Assembly: GCA_964627795.1 (NCBI GenBank) | Contig: CAZVLF010000003.1 | Location: 124,001 to 188,000 of the forward strand | DNA length: 64,000 nucleotides | Origin: CANDYO01 sp964627795 | Lineage (GTDB): Bacteria; Pseudomonadota; Alphaproteobacteria; Rickettsiales; CANDYO01 | Reading direction: 5' to 3' | Part shown: positions 18,012 through 27,292 of the stretch, one piece after another | How positions within the stretch are numbered: position 1 is the first letter of the stretch | Layout: the number at the start of each line of letters is the position of its first letter | Made by a program: the position numbers and the translations under genes | Notes under the pieces: model-generated | Told to the model about the DNA's origin: nothing | Seen by the model: only the letters and a program-made list of their open reading frames with translations | Databases searched by the model: none

Positions 18012-19283
18012 TTATAAACTTAAATATTTTTTTGAGAATGCTTTTAAGCTATTATTTTTTTTAATCTCAATATCATTTATTTTTTTTATAACTTCTTCAG
18101 CTTTTGGTAAGGTTGGTATAATTTGGTCATCTTTTTGAATAGAGCTATATTCAGTTAAAATTAAAGCCATATGAGTGTCAATGTGCTCAGGTAATAAATT
18201 ATTTCTTATAAAATTTTGAGCATTTATAGAAATTTCTTTAGCTTGTAAATCATTAGCTTTGAGCCATTCTATCTTTTCAAAAATATCGGTAAGGTCATTT
18301 TTTATTGGTATATAGTGTGTATAAGGTTTTAATGCTACATAAAACCACTCCATATAATTTGATTCTTGCTTTAATAATAATGAATTTGATAGTGAAATCC
18401 ATGGAACTCTAAGCCAAGGGCATGTATTACCATCTATAGCAATTAAATATTTATATTTTAAATGATCTATTTCTTTAACGCGTTTTCTTTTAGAACCAAA
18501 TAATAAATCCAATATATGCCTTAGATTATTACCATCTTGATCTTTTGAAAACTCTCCATAAGAAGCAAATTCAGCATCAATTAAATTGGGATAAAGCTTT
18601 GAGAACATAACTATTTTTAGGCGTGCTAGTTTACTAAAATTAGTTATATTATAATAATTTTTATTTTCTGCTCCATGGCTTCCACCTCGCCAAAATACTT
18701 TATCTTCTTTTTCTTCCCATAAAATATTAGAATTAGCTTTTTCTATTTGAGTTATTAAAGGAGCCCACTTTTCTTTATCAATCATATATTCATCTGGCAT
18801 CAATAATTTATCTTTTTCATACACAGAGTTTATGTTTTTAGACATCATAAATGCAGGAATGCCTATAGTTTTTTGAGAGTATTGATTGTTTGGAGGGATG
18901 ATGTCATGAGCATAAATAATGAAATCAACATCTTTAATTTTATATTTTTTTACAAAATTTTGAAAATATACTAATAGTGGTTTGAAATAATAATGTTCTA
19001 AAGAAAAGCTATCCACATATAATTCTTGATTTACTATTTGAAATCTTATCATATTCAACGCTTGTCTGGCTTTTATATCATTCCATAAGCTATCTAGCAT
19101 TACCTGAGAAACTCCTTTTTTACGCTTATCATCAAACTGATGTATAATAAAGTCAGTAATAGCCATGCGCTCAAGAGAAGATGCTTCTGCAATAAATTGG
19201 TCTGCTGATACTTCTTTAAGTTCTGATGCAAGATTTATTGAAGCTTTTAATAAGAAGATTATAAATAAGGTTATTTTTTTCAT
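18012..19283 (-). CDS. Glycosyltransferase family 90 (CAP10-like) protein
   Basis: A 423-residue protein with an N-terminal signal peptide (KKITLFIIFLLKASINLASE). Its C-terminal two thirds match the CAP10/GT90 family: KVFWRGGSHG (about residues 195-205), the acceptor/donor loop YLIAIDGNTCPWLRVPWISL, then SNYMEWFYVALKPYTHYIPI and the tail region with DLTDIFEKIEWLK. GT90 enzymes in fungi and plants transfer xylose to capsule or cell-surface glycans; bacterial members modify LPS. The export signal suggests a periplasmic or secreted form. Its donor and acceptor are unknown. It is flanked by the pdxY pseudogene and 250 bases without genes. Confidence 0.82.
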   Translation of the reverse strand: MKKITLFIIFLLKASINLASELKEVSADQFIAEASSLERMAITDFIIHQFDDKRKKGVSQVMLDSLWNDIKARQALNMIRFQIVNQELYVDSFSLEHYYFKPLLVYFQNFVKKYKIKDVDFIIYAHDIIPPNNQYSQKTIGIPAFMMSKNINSVYEKDKLLMPDEYMIDKEKWAPLITQIEKANSNILWEEKEDKVFWRGGSHGAENKNYYNITNFSKLARLKIVMFSKLYPNLIDAEFASYGEFSKDQDGNNLRHILDLLFGSKRKRVKEIDHLKYKYLIAIDGNTCPWLRVPWISLSNSLLLKQESNYMEWFYVALKPYTHYIPIKNDLTDIFEKIEWLKANDLQAKEISINAQNFIRNNLLPEHIDTHMALILTEYSSIQKDDQIIPTLPKAEEVIKKINDIEIKKNNSLKAFSKKYLSL

Positions 19284-19579
19284 TTATGAAGTTGAGATAT
19301 AATTAATATTATTTTTATAGAAGTATTATCATATTATAACTTTTTTGTAAATGTTACGCTTGGGTGATAAAAGTAGATGAACTTTTGTAAATATCATATT
19401 TAATATATGCCTAACAAACATGAAGTTAACATCAATATTTATGCTTTTAAAAAATATAATCCTTGATTTATTAATTGCTATTTGTCATAATGCTTAATGT
19501 ATATTAACTTTAAAAAGATAATATATTAAATGTGCTTTCTACTAAAATATTTAAATCCACTTTGATATGGAGGCATAAT

Positions 19580-19777
19580 ATGAAGCCATTACTACATTTA
19601 ACTTTTCTTGCATTAACTATAATAGGTAGCTTAAATTGGGGTTCAGTTGGAATATTTGACCTTGATTTTGTGAGATATTTTTTTGGTTACCAAACGCTTT
19701 TATCTAAGTTAGTTTATTCTCTAGTTGGTTTATCAGGTATATACTTACTAGTTTACACGTTAAAAAGAACTTCATAA
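19580..19777 (+). CDS. DUF378 (YuzA-like) small membrane protein
   Basis: A 65-residue protein with two hydrophobic helices, matching DUF378: LTFLALTIIGSLNWGSVGIF followed by LVYSLVGLSGIYLLVYTL. The conserved NWG...F and VG.SG residues are present. The start at 19580 is chosen because GGAGG lies about 7 bases upstream, while the longer frame begins 48 bases earlier without a ribosome site. Function of the family is unknown. Confidence 0.8.
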   Translation: MKPLLHLTFLALTIIGSLNWGSVGIFDLDFVRYFFGYQTLLSKLVYSLVGLSGIYLLVYTLKRTS

Positions 19778-19846
19778 ATCTTTTAGTTCTTTTTTAAAAT
19801 AAGGCCTAATAAATAGTTTTATATAAACCTTATGAGGAGAGATAAT

Positions 19847-20278
19847 ATGCATGATAACATTTCTCATGGTCAAAATAGCAAAACTTACTTCAATCAAATA
19901 ACAGATTACATTTCTAATAACCAAGCAAAAGTTATGGTTAGCACTTCCTCCTTAATAGCTATTGCTTATGGAGCTTCAAGACTTTATCAAGGATGGTCAC
20001 AATATAAATATTATGATCGAAAACTTATAAGTTATGACTCTTCTAAATTTGTTGTTAATATGTTTAAGACACTGGAAGATATGCAACAACATAAAGTATT
20101 TATAACTGAAGAAACAGAAGAATTTAATATATTAAATAGCGCATTAAATGATTTAAATGAACTTGAAAATGAAGCAAAGGAAAGTATTTCAGATGCTAAG
20201 TCAATGTTTCTGGAGTCTTCTCTATATATTATAGCTGGAGCTGTAGGATTAGTACTATTATCCAAAGCTGAAGAATAA
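19847..20278 (+). CDS. Hypothetical membrane-associated protein
   Basis: A 143-residue protein that I do not recognise. It has two hydrophobic stretches (VMVSTSSLIAIAYGASRLY near residue 35 and SSLYIIAGAVGLVLLS at the C-terminus) flanking an acidic helical part. The SD GAGGAG, about 8 bases before ATG 19847, decides the start over the Met five codons upstream. It follows the DUF378 gene by 69 bases in the same direction and may share its transcript. Confidence 0.65.
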   Translation: MHDNISHGQNSKTYFNQITDYISNNQAKVMVSTSSLIAIAYGASRLYQGWSQYKYYDRKLISYDSSKFVVNMFKTLEDMQQHKVFITEETEEFNILNSALNDLNELENEAKESISDAKSMFLESSLYIIAGAVGLVLLSKAEE

Positions 20279-20301
20279 ATATTCTATATGAAAATATTCT
20301 T

Positions 20302-20874
20302 TTAACCATTTGTTAAAAGGATGTTTTTATGCTTATCTTCAAGTATAAGTTTTACTTGTTTTTGTAATTGAGGGATCACTTCATCTTCAAACCATTTATG
20401 TTTTTTTATCCATGCTTGGTTATGCCAGCTAGGGTGGGGAAGCACCATATATTCAGGCATATATTCTCTCCAAGATTTAACTGTTTCTGTTAAAGATAAT
20501 TTAATGCGTTTCTTTAAATAGTAAGCTTGCGCTGAATAACCAATCAATAAGGTTAATTGGATATTAGGCATTAATGCTAATAATGGTCTATGCCATAGTT
20601 CTGCATGCTTTAAGTTTGGTGAATTATCTCCTCCATGTTTACTAACACCAGGATACCAGAAATTCATTGATATTAAGGCTATATTATTTTTATTATAAAA
20701 TTCTTCATTTGTTATATTTAGCCATGATCTTAATTTAATTCCGGATGGATCATTCCAGGGTATGCCTGTTTTATGGGCTCTTATACCAGGTGCTGGTCCA
20801 ATAATTAATATAGATGAGGTGCTACTTAGTTGAAGAATAGGTTTTATATTAGATGGCAAGTTAAAGTTATTCAA
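20302..20874 (-). CDS. Uracil-DNA glycosylase family protein
   Basis: A protein of the uracil-DNA glycosylase superfamily, base-excision repair. Motif A is ILIIGPAPGIRAHKTGIPW and motif B is VLPHPSWHNQAW. The central MNFWYPG and ALMPNIQLTLLIGYSAQAYY match a common proteobacterial subfamily. The first standard start codon in frame is TTG at 20874. However, the frame stays open upstream to 20943, and the extra residues (ISDPIKLAQLQKEIERY) look like the N-terminal helix of the family. An AAGAGG sequence sits 5 bases before an in-frame ATT at 20934, so initiation may use ATT, or the original start was mutated. The Cys pair found near the N-terminus of many relatives is missing. Confidence 0.8.
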   Translation of the reverse strand: MNNFNLPSNIKPILQLSSTSSILIIGPAPGIRAHKTGIPWNDPSGIKLRSWLNITNEEFYNKNNIALISMNFWYPGVSKHGGDNSPNLKHAELWHRPLLALMPNIQLTLLIGYSAQAYYLKKRIKLSLTETVKSWREYMPEYMVLPHPSWHNQAWIKKHKWFEDEVIPQLQKQVKLILEDKHKNILLTNG

Positions 20875-20947
20875 AGAATATCTTTCAATTTCTTTTTGCA
20901 GTTGGGCTAATTTTATAGGATCACTTATTAAAATAAAAACCTCTTAA

Positions 20948-21328
20948 TTAATTTGAGTGAAGTGCCATTTTATTTCCTTCTGAGTCTAAAATAATTGCTC
21001 TAAATCCATAAGGGCCAATTTGCTTTTTAGGTTCTATAATTTTGCCACCATTTTTGCTAGCTGCTTCCATAGCTTGATCAATTCTATTATTAACATTTAA
21101 ATATATTAGTGGAGCGTGGTGGTCTAAGTCACCACAAGGCTTAAAATTTTCTTCCTTTACTAAGTAAAATGCAGCTTCCTATCCTTCGTGAGGACAAAGG
21201 CCAAATTTCATATTACCAAATTCTTCAATAGTAAATTTAGTTCCCATCAAATTGCTATAAAATTCTGTTGCTCTTTCAAGGTTTCTAACAGGTATATCCA
21301 TTCAAACCATCTTATTTTGTGGGGTCAT
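20948..21328 (-). pseudogene. VOC (glyoxalase-fold) family protein with two in-frame stops
   Basis: The frame from ATG 21328 reads a complete VOC domain: MDIPVRNLERATEFYSNLM, FGNMKFGLCPHEG, HHAPLIYLNVNNRIDQAMEA and IGPYGFRAIILDSEGNKMAL, ending in a natural TAA at 20948. There are no frameshifts, but TGA stands at codon 9 (NKMV-stop-MD, where homologues usually have Trp) and TAG at about codon 50 (HEG-stop-EAAF). Family members bind small substrates or drugs; the specific role is unknown. The two nonsense changes with an otherwise intact frame suggest recent inactivation. Confidence 0.85.
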
Positions 21329-21516
21329 ATTTTATTTCCTAACTGCAGGATGATTTACATAAAAAAATAGCATAATTTATGTTGATTATAAAGAGCCTAC
21401 TTTGATTTATTAAGTAGTTTTTACGGGCGGTTAAATAAAATTAATTAAGTTGTATAAAGATAATAAGGAGTATAATTTTAAATTGTCTAGAAAGTTATTT
21501 ATTTTAAGAGGCTACT

Positions 21517-22047
21517 ATGAAATCTAACAATGTAAATAAAATGGAAAAAAATAATGACAATCTTTTAAATGAATTACAAATAATTGAACCAAAATATAAA
21601 TGATGCAAAGAAATTAGTCAAAGTTATAAAAATTTAAGTAATGACGAATTTTATAAAGACTTCGTTGATTCAGCTAAGATTTTTCAATTTGCTGAAAAAG
21701 CTTGTAAGACGCTAGGATTTTTATATGAAAATGCTGATGGTTTTGCATTAGCAACTAATGAAACAATGGAGTGTTCTAGTAACATTTACAATAATAAACT
21801 TGACTATAAATCTTCTTCATCCATCACTTTAGACGATATGAATATTATAAGCGAGGTATTAGCGTGCGAAAAGAAGCTTTCTTACACAGAAGATTACTCT
21901 ATTCGTATGATGAACAGCTATAAAGAATATTCACAAGCTAAAACAGAAATGAAATCTTACTGTACAAATTATTCTAACAGTGAAGAGGCTAGTAACCTCG
22001 TTGACTTGATTCTTTGCTCATCATTATTACTAAAAGTAAATGAATAG
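21517..22047 (+). pseudogene. Unknown 176-codon ORF with one in-frame TGA
   Basis: An ATG at 21517 opens a frame that continues to TAG/TAA at 22047, interrupted only by TGA at 21601 (codon 29, in EPKYK-stop-CKEISQ). The product is hydrophilic and helical with no motif I know (KIFQFAEKACKTLGFLYENA, KKLSYTEDYSIRMMNSYKEY). The part after the TGA contains a Met at 21766, but most of the plausible protein lies upstream of it. An AAGAGG sequence about 5 bases before the first ATG supports that start. It is either a fresh pseudogene or, less likely, read through. Confidence 0.55.
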
Positions 22048-22154
22048 TTCTAGTTAATTAATAAAAAAGGGTGTTTTTATTAAAATATTTTAATTCTTAA
22101 TTTTGAATTTATCCTCTATAATATAATTTGTATAGCAGAAATAAGAGGTTTGCT

Positions 22155-24204
22155 ATGGATTCAAAAATAACTACTATTGCTATTATTCTGATATTTTTGA
22201 TTATTGGGTATTCATACTTTAAAAAAAATCTTCTGTTAATGAAATAACTAATTTAATTTCCTGAAAAGTTTTATTTGGTAATCCTGATAAAATGCAAATA
22301 AAAATTAGTTATGATGGTAGACATATTTCCTATATTGCTCCTTTAAATGGAGTGTTAAACATTTGGATAGATCCGCGTGATAATGTTAAAAATTCTAAAC
22401 CTATAACTCATGATAAAAAAAGAGTTATAAGAAATCACCTTTGGGCATATGATAATAAGCATATTTTATATTCAATAGATGGGTATGGGGATGAAAATTA
22501 CCGTATTTATTCTAAAAATATACATAATGGCCTAGAAATTCTGTTAACTCCAGAAAAAGGAGTTAGAGCTGTAGTGTTTAAAGCAAGTTATAAATTTCCT
22601 GATGAAATTGTCATTGGAACAAATGAAAGGGATAGCAAGTTTTTTGATATTTATAGTTATAATATTAGTAATGGTAATAGAAAGTTAATTTTACAAAATA
22701 GTAATTTTGGAGATGTCATTATTGATTTAGACTTTAATGTTAGATTTGCAAGCATAGTAAATGATGCAGGAGAAACTGAATATTATAAATATAAAAAAAA
22801 CAGTAATTGGCAACCTTATATGAAAATTGGTTTAGAAGATAGTGCTAACACCTCAATACTAGGCTTTGATAAAATTGGTATGATTTTATATATGCGAGAT
22901 AGCAGGGGGCTTAATACAGCAGCTCTTAAAGCTATTGATTTAAATTCAGATGAAACCACAATTCTAGCTAAAGATGATAGATCTGATGTAGCCATGTTTA
23001 TTATGCACCCAACTGAGAATACCATTCAAGCAGTGGCAACTAATTATGAAAAAATCACGTATAAAGTTATAGATAAAAGTTTAGAAGAAGATTTTTCTTA
23101 CCTAAATTCTATAAGTAAAGATGGTGAGTTTTATATCACTAAGCTTAGTCTAGACGATAAATATTGGTCTGTTGCGCTTGTAAAAGATGATGCGCCAATT
23201 AAATTTTACATTTATGATCGTGAGATTAAGAAAGCTAAATACTTGTTTAGCAATATCATAAAGCCTTAGAACAATATAGTTTAGCTAAAATGAACCCGAT
23301 TATTATTAAGTCTAGAGATAATTTAGATTTAGTTAGCTATATAATACTTCCTAGAACAATTAAATTGAATAAAGCTTTGCAACCTAAACATCCTTTAGCT
23401 TTAGTTCTTTATGTTCATGGTGGCCCATGGTCAAGGGATGTGTGGGGGTATAATGCTATTAGTCAATGGTTATCTGATCGCGGATATGCAGTTTTATTAG
23501 TTAATTATCGTGGATCAATTGGATTTGGTAAGAATTTTCACGATGCAGGAAATTTCCAATGGGGTAAAAAAAATGCATGATGATCTTATAGATGCAGTTA
23601 ATTGGGCAGTAGAAAATAAAATAGCTAATCCTAAAAAAATAGTGATAATGGGTGGAAGTTATGGTGGATATGCTGCTCTAGCAGGTATAACTTTAACACA
23701 TGATATATTTGCAGGAGCTGTAGATATTGTAGGTCCTTCAAATTTATTAACCTTAGTGAATAATTTTCCTTCATATTGGCATGCTTTTCTTAATGTTTGG
23801 AAAAAAAGAATGGGCCCCTGGGATACAGAAGAACAAAAACAAGCGCTGTTACAAGTTTCTCCACTAAGTCATGTAGAAAAAATAACAAAGCCTTTGTTAA
23901 TTGCTCAAGGCGCAAATGATCCAAGAGTTACTAAAGTTGAATCATCACAAATTGTTGAAACTATAAAAAAAGGAATATACTGGTAGTTTATGCTCTTCAT
24001 GCTGATGAAGGACACGGCTTTGCCAGACCGTAAAATAGAATTTCTTTTTATGCTTTAACTGAGCAGTTTTTAGCTAAAATTCTTGGTGGAAAATGTGAGC
24101 CAATAGGAAATGATTTAAATGGGGCAAATTTTATTCTTAATGGAGCAATACACAAGAACAGTCTTGAGATTGAAAAGGTAATATCACAAGCTGTGCCTAA
24201 GTGA
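22155..24204 (+). pseudogene. S9 prolyl-oligopeptidase family peptidase, multiply broken
   Basis: Joined pieces give a complete S9-type serine peptidase. It has a membrane-anchor start (TTIAIILIFLIIGYSYF), a beta-propeller (VLFGNPDK, ISYDGRHISYIAPLNGVLNI, DNKHILYSIDG), then the alpha/beta-hydrolase part with LYVHGGPWSRDVWGYNAISQ, catalytic GGSYGGYAAL and EGHGFARP. Lesions: a frame change after the anchor, TGA before KVLFGNPDK, a frameshift near 23260, an indel in the A-run at 23566-23573, a frameshift near 23975, and TAA after GFARP. Asp and His elements survive in ANDPRV and EGHGF. It once cleaved short proline-containing peptides, probably in the periplasm. Confidence 0.9.
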
Positions 24205-24537
24205 TAAAATTTTAAGACCTATAAAATAATCCTATCTATTTCTCTTTTTATAAAAATTTAAGTTTTGAATCTTCACTATCTTTGTAAGATTATAGATGAA
24301 AATAAAAAACAAGATTGACAAATTAGTTGATAAAGTGTAAATTTATTTTGTTAATACCTATATTATATGCCGCTGAGTATAAATAAAGTGACAGTTGTAA
24401 GCTCACTAATAAATCTTCTAAAAATTGATTTTGATTGCGTTTACTAAATATTTTCTCAAGTGAGTAATTTGAGGAAGAAGTTTCTTTTTATAGGTAATAA
24501 ACTTTAAATTTTTATAAAATAATTCGAGGAAATATTT
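24205..24537. other. Non-coding stretch upstream of cspA
   Basis: About 330 bases without a supported gene. The part nearest cspA may be a long 5-prime leader, since cold-shock mRNAs commonly have one; I cannot identify a promoter or cold-box with confidence. Confidence 0.4.
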
Positions 24538-24744
24538 ATGGCTACTGGTAATGTAAAATGGTTTAATTCAACAAAAGGTTTTGGTTTTATTAAACCTGAT
24601 GAAGGTAATCTTGATGTGTTTGTGCATATATCTGCAGTTGAAAAGTCTGGTTTACGCACTCTTAATGAAGGGCAAAAAATAAATTATGAACTTGCTACTG
24701 AAAAGGGAAAAACTTCAGCAGTAAATTTAAAAGTTATTGGCTAA
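24538..24744 (+). CDS. cspA: Cold-shock protein (CspA family)
   Basis: A 68-residue single cold-shock domain that binds single-stranded RNA/DNA and melts secondary structure. RNP1 is seen in STKGFGFIKPDEG and RNP2 in LDVFVHISAVEKSG, with the typical end GKTSAVNLKVIG. Full length for the family. A good ribosome site (GAGGAA) lies 7 bases upstream. A Rho-independent terminator follows after about 35 bases, so the gene is monocistronic. Confidence 0.96.
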   Translation: MATGNVKWFNSTKGFGFIKPDEGNLDVFVHISAVEKSGLRTLNEGQKINYELATEKGKTSAVNLKVIG

Positions 24745-24778
24745 TTTATAATTAGCTTAAGCTTTATATAATTACTAA

Positions 24779-24815
24779 AATTACTCTATTTTTATTAAAT
24801 AGAGTAATTTTTTTT
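24779..24815 (+). terminator. Rho-independent terminator of cspA
   Basis: A perfect 13-bp stem, AATTACTCTATTT with AAATAGAGTAATT, around the 5-base loop TTATT, is followed by a T run to 24815. Its A/T symmetry means it could work in both directions. Confidence 0.88.
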
Positions 24816-24861
24816 AAGTTAAATTTTGACAACACACCTATAAGCCTTAAAAAATTACATT

Positions 24862-25062
24862 TTATTCAAAATAACTAATTAAATTGCAGCATATATCTAT
24901 AATAAGCGTATTTTGTTTGTTTTCATTAAAATATTGTTGAGAACAATTTTGGCTATATAAATTTTGTTTATTTATATCAATTTCTAAAGACCTTTCTATA
25001 GACTCATCATAAGAAAATTTTCTATAAGCTATATCACAAGACTTATAATTGATGTTTGTCAC
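24862..25062 (-). CDS. Small Cys-containing hypothetical ORF
   Basis: A 66-residue frame starting from GTG at 25062, whose first base pair overlaps the stop of the broken subtilase. It contains several Cys and Asn residues (NQNLYSQNCSQQYF-like region, IIDICCNLISYFE end). I do not recognise it. It may be a leftover of the subtilase 3-prime end rather than a gene. Confidence 0.25.
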   Translation of the reverse strand: MTNINYKSCDIAYRKFSYDESIERSLEIDINKQNLYSQNCSQQYFNENKQNTLIIDICCNLISYFE

Positions 25063-26673
25063 TAATAATGTTCTACAGATTTTTGGATAAAAACAGTGCT
25101 GTTTGACCCCGAAAAATCAATATTATCATGGCCTTCATTTAAAGTTAATGAAATATTATAGTTGTTGCCAATAATAAATCTATCATCACTATAAGTTCCA
25201 ATGATTTGTTTAATTAGGTTTGCTTTGCCATATAGAGTTAATTCTAAACCATTTACTTGAACTTTAGTTTTGCTATTTGATTTTTCTTTGTTTTCTGCAT
25301 TTATCTTTATAAATATTTGCCAAGTTCCTTTACTTGACTCTCCACGAAAATTAGTACTATCAAATGTCCAAATTAAAGAATTTAGTCTTAGTGCTTCCGA
25401 AGAGCTATAAATTTTAGTAATATCTTCATAAGATAAATTTTTATCTTCTAATGTGTTATTAAATAAATTATACATTAGTGGGCTGCTTGTTCCACTTGGT
25501 GATATTAAGAAAATATCTACATCTTGAGGATTACCTTGTATCTCAATATTTACAGATTGTTGAGCATGCTTAACTGTAATATCTCTGGCAACATAAACTT
25601 TACATAATTCAGTTGTTGGATTAGCTTTATTTTCAATGAACCTACCTTTAATAGTTTTTAAATTACTTGCTGTTTGCTGTAGAGGCCAAGATTCTGCGAG
25701 TTTACTTGCTGCATAAGCATTTATTCTTCCAAAGCCATATTGATAATTAAAGTGGTACCCACCACCATTAAAGCAGCTAGCATTATTATATTCCCATTTA
25801 AATTGTGGCAATTGGCTCAAACTGAGTTAATCCAAATCCTTGATAAATAGATAATTTGGCATTATAGGCTACACCAATATAAAATTTATTATTTCACTCT
25901 GCTACTATAATACTTGCAACTTGTAAGGCATGCTGGTCTAACCTTAAGTTATAATGTGGGTGATTAGTATTATAAGTGCTAAAATTTTGTGAAATAACAT
26001 TATTCTCTATATCAGAATGGCGTGGAAGAAAGCCAGAATCAGTTACAGCTATTTTTATTCCTTTGCCTGTATATTTAGACCAGACTATAGTTACGTTAAT
26101 ATATTCTAAATACCATTGTCGGAAAAACTTACTATCTTTAGGTAAATCTGGAGTTATTAGTAATATTGGCACTTTTTCTACTGGAGAGTGCCCAAATTCA
26201 TTTTCAAATATAAAATTAATTTCATCAAATTATTGCCATTAGGGAAGGGAGTAAAAATTATTTGATCATTTTCTAGTATTGCACTTCCACCTTGAGCATC
26301 CAATATGCCTAAAACTTTAAATTTATTAGTTTGAAAATCGATTTGATGTTTCAATAAATCCTCAGTATCAATGGTTATAACCTTGTTAATTTTAGGGATA
26401 TCAATAATTATCCTAACAGGCAAAGGCTCTTCTCTAGTAATTGGAACTTCTTTTATATCTAACATATATTGTAAGTAATTTGCCATATAATGATAAGTTT
26501 GATTGTTAGTAAGATCTATAACTTCAACAATATCCTTTGACTTAATATTTTAGCTTTAGCCCTTCAATTGAAATATAGCTTTTTTTAATAGAAACTTTAA
26601 ATTCTGCATATTCTCCATAAATAAAAAGTTTGTTATTCTCAGGATTGCATTCTATTCTTTTATTATTTTCCAC
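25062..26673 (-). pseudogene. Kexin-like subtilase with P-domain, broken and internally deleted
   Basis: Reading from a GTG at 26673, pieces form a cadherin-like/VCBS segment (AILENDQIIFTPFPNGNN). The subtilisin Asp motif GKGIKIAVTDSGFLPRHSDI, the His motif DQHALQVASIIVAE and the kexin-type VAYNAKLSIYQGFG follow. The frame then jumps to YGFGRINAYAASKLAESW and a proprotein-convertase P-domain (residues DVDIFLISPSG, RGESSKGTWQIFI). Lesions include TAA near 26550, a frameshift near 26235, TGA at 25891 and a deletion at about 25820 that removed the catalytic Ser region. The tail (GTYSDDRFIIGNNYNISLTL) resembles a calcium-binding-type repeat. It was a secreted protease; it is now clearly inactive. 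Confidence 0.88.
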
Positions 26674-26925
26674 TTTTTACCATCCTTAACTTTTTATTTA
26701 ACTAGTTATAATTGAATTTATTTAAGTTTTAAAGTAGTTAGTATTCTTATTAATATTGAATGACTCTAATTAAATGATTGACTTAAATCTAACTTTGAAA
26801 GTAGATTGAAAGAAACACAGTCTTTGATAAATTGAAGCCAAACAATTAAATGTTTTTAATTTAAGACTTCAGTTCATAGATATTATAACTTCAAATATGT
26901 TTGATAAATTTAAAAAAGGTTGATT

Positions 26926-27279
26926 ATGAGTGATTCAATTTTATGTCCAAAATGTAGTTCTCAATATACTTATCAGTATGAGGTAATGTATATTTGCCCG
27001 GAATGTGGATATGAATGGGCAATAGATGAAAAATTAGAAAACTCTAGTGAGAATGAGATCTTAGTTTATGATGTGAATAAAAACTTATTAAGTGAAGGAG
27101 ATTTTGTTACTTTAGTTAAAGACTTAAAAGTTAAAGGCTCTTCCTCGATCTTAAAAGTAGGAACTAAAGTGAAGATAAGCCGATTTATTGACGGTGATCA
27201 CAATATTGATTGTAAAATTGATGGTTTAGGTTCAATGATGTTAAAATCCGAGTTTGTTAAGAAAGCCAAAACTAAATAG
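26926..27279 (+). CDS. PhnA/YjdM zinc-ribbon protein
   Basis: A 117-residue PhnA-family (YjdM) protein. The N-terminal zinc ribbon has two CxxC pairs (ILCPKCSSQYT and YICPECGYEWA). The C-terminal PhnA domain has VYDVNKNLLSEGDFVTLVKD and VKGSSSILKVGTKVKISRF. Despite the old name it is not established in phosphonate breakdown. The ATG at 26926 is chosen over a TTG two codons earlier because AAAAGG is well spaced from it. Single gene; full family length. Confidence 0.92.
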   Translation: MSDSILCPKCSSQYTYQYEVMYICPECGYEWAIDEKLENSSENEILVYDVNKNLLSEGDFVTLVKDLKVKGSSSILKVGTKVKISRFIDGDHNIDCKIDGLGSMMLKSEFVKKAKTK

Positions 27280-27292
27280 ATAAGGATAATAA

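Noticed and set aside
21188..21370. Plus-strand ORF of 60 codons
   Set aside because: It lies opposite the VOC pseudogene, whose reading frame shows clear family conservation.
20948..22047. Use of TGA as a Trp codon (genetic code 4)
   Set aside because: Several intact genes here end in TGA, including the gp13-like and holin genes, and other lesions in the same region are TAG, TAA or frameshifts. Gene decay explains them better.
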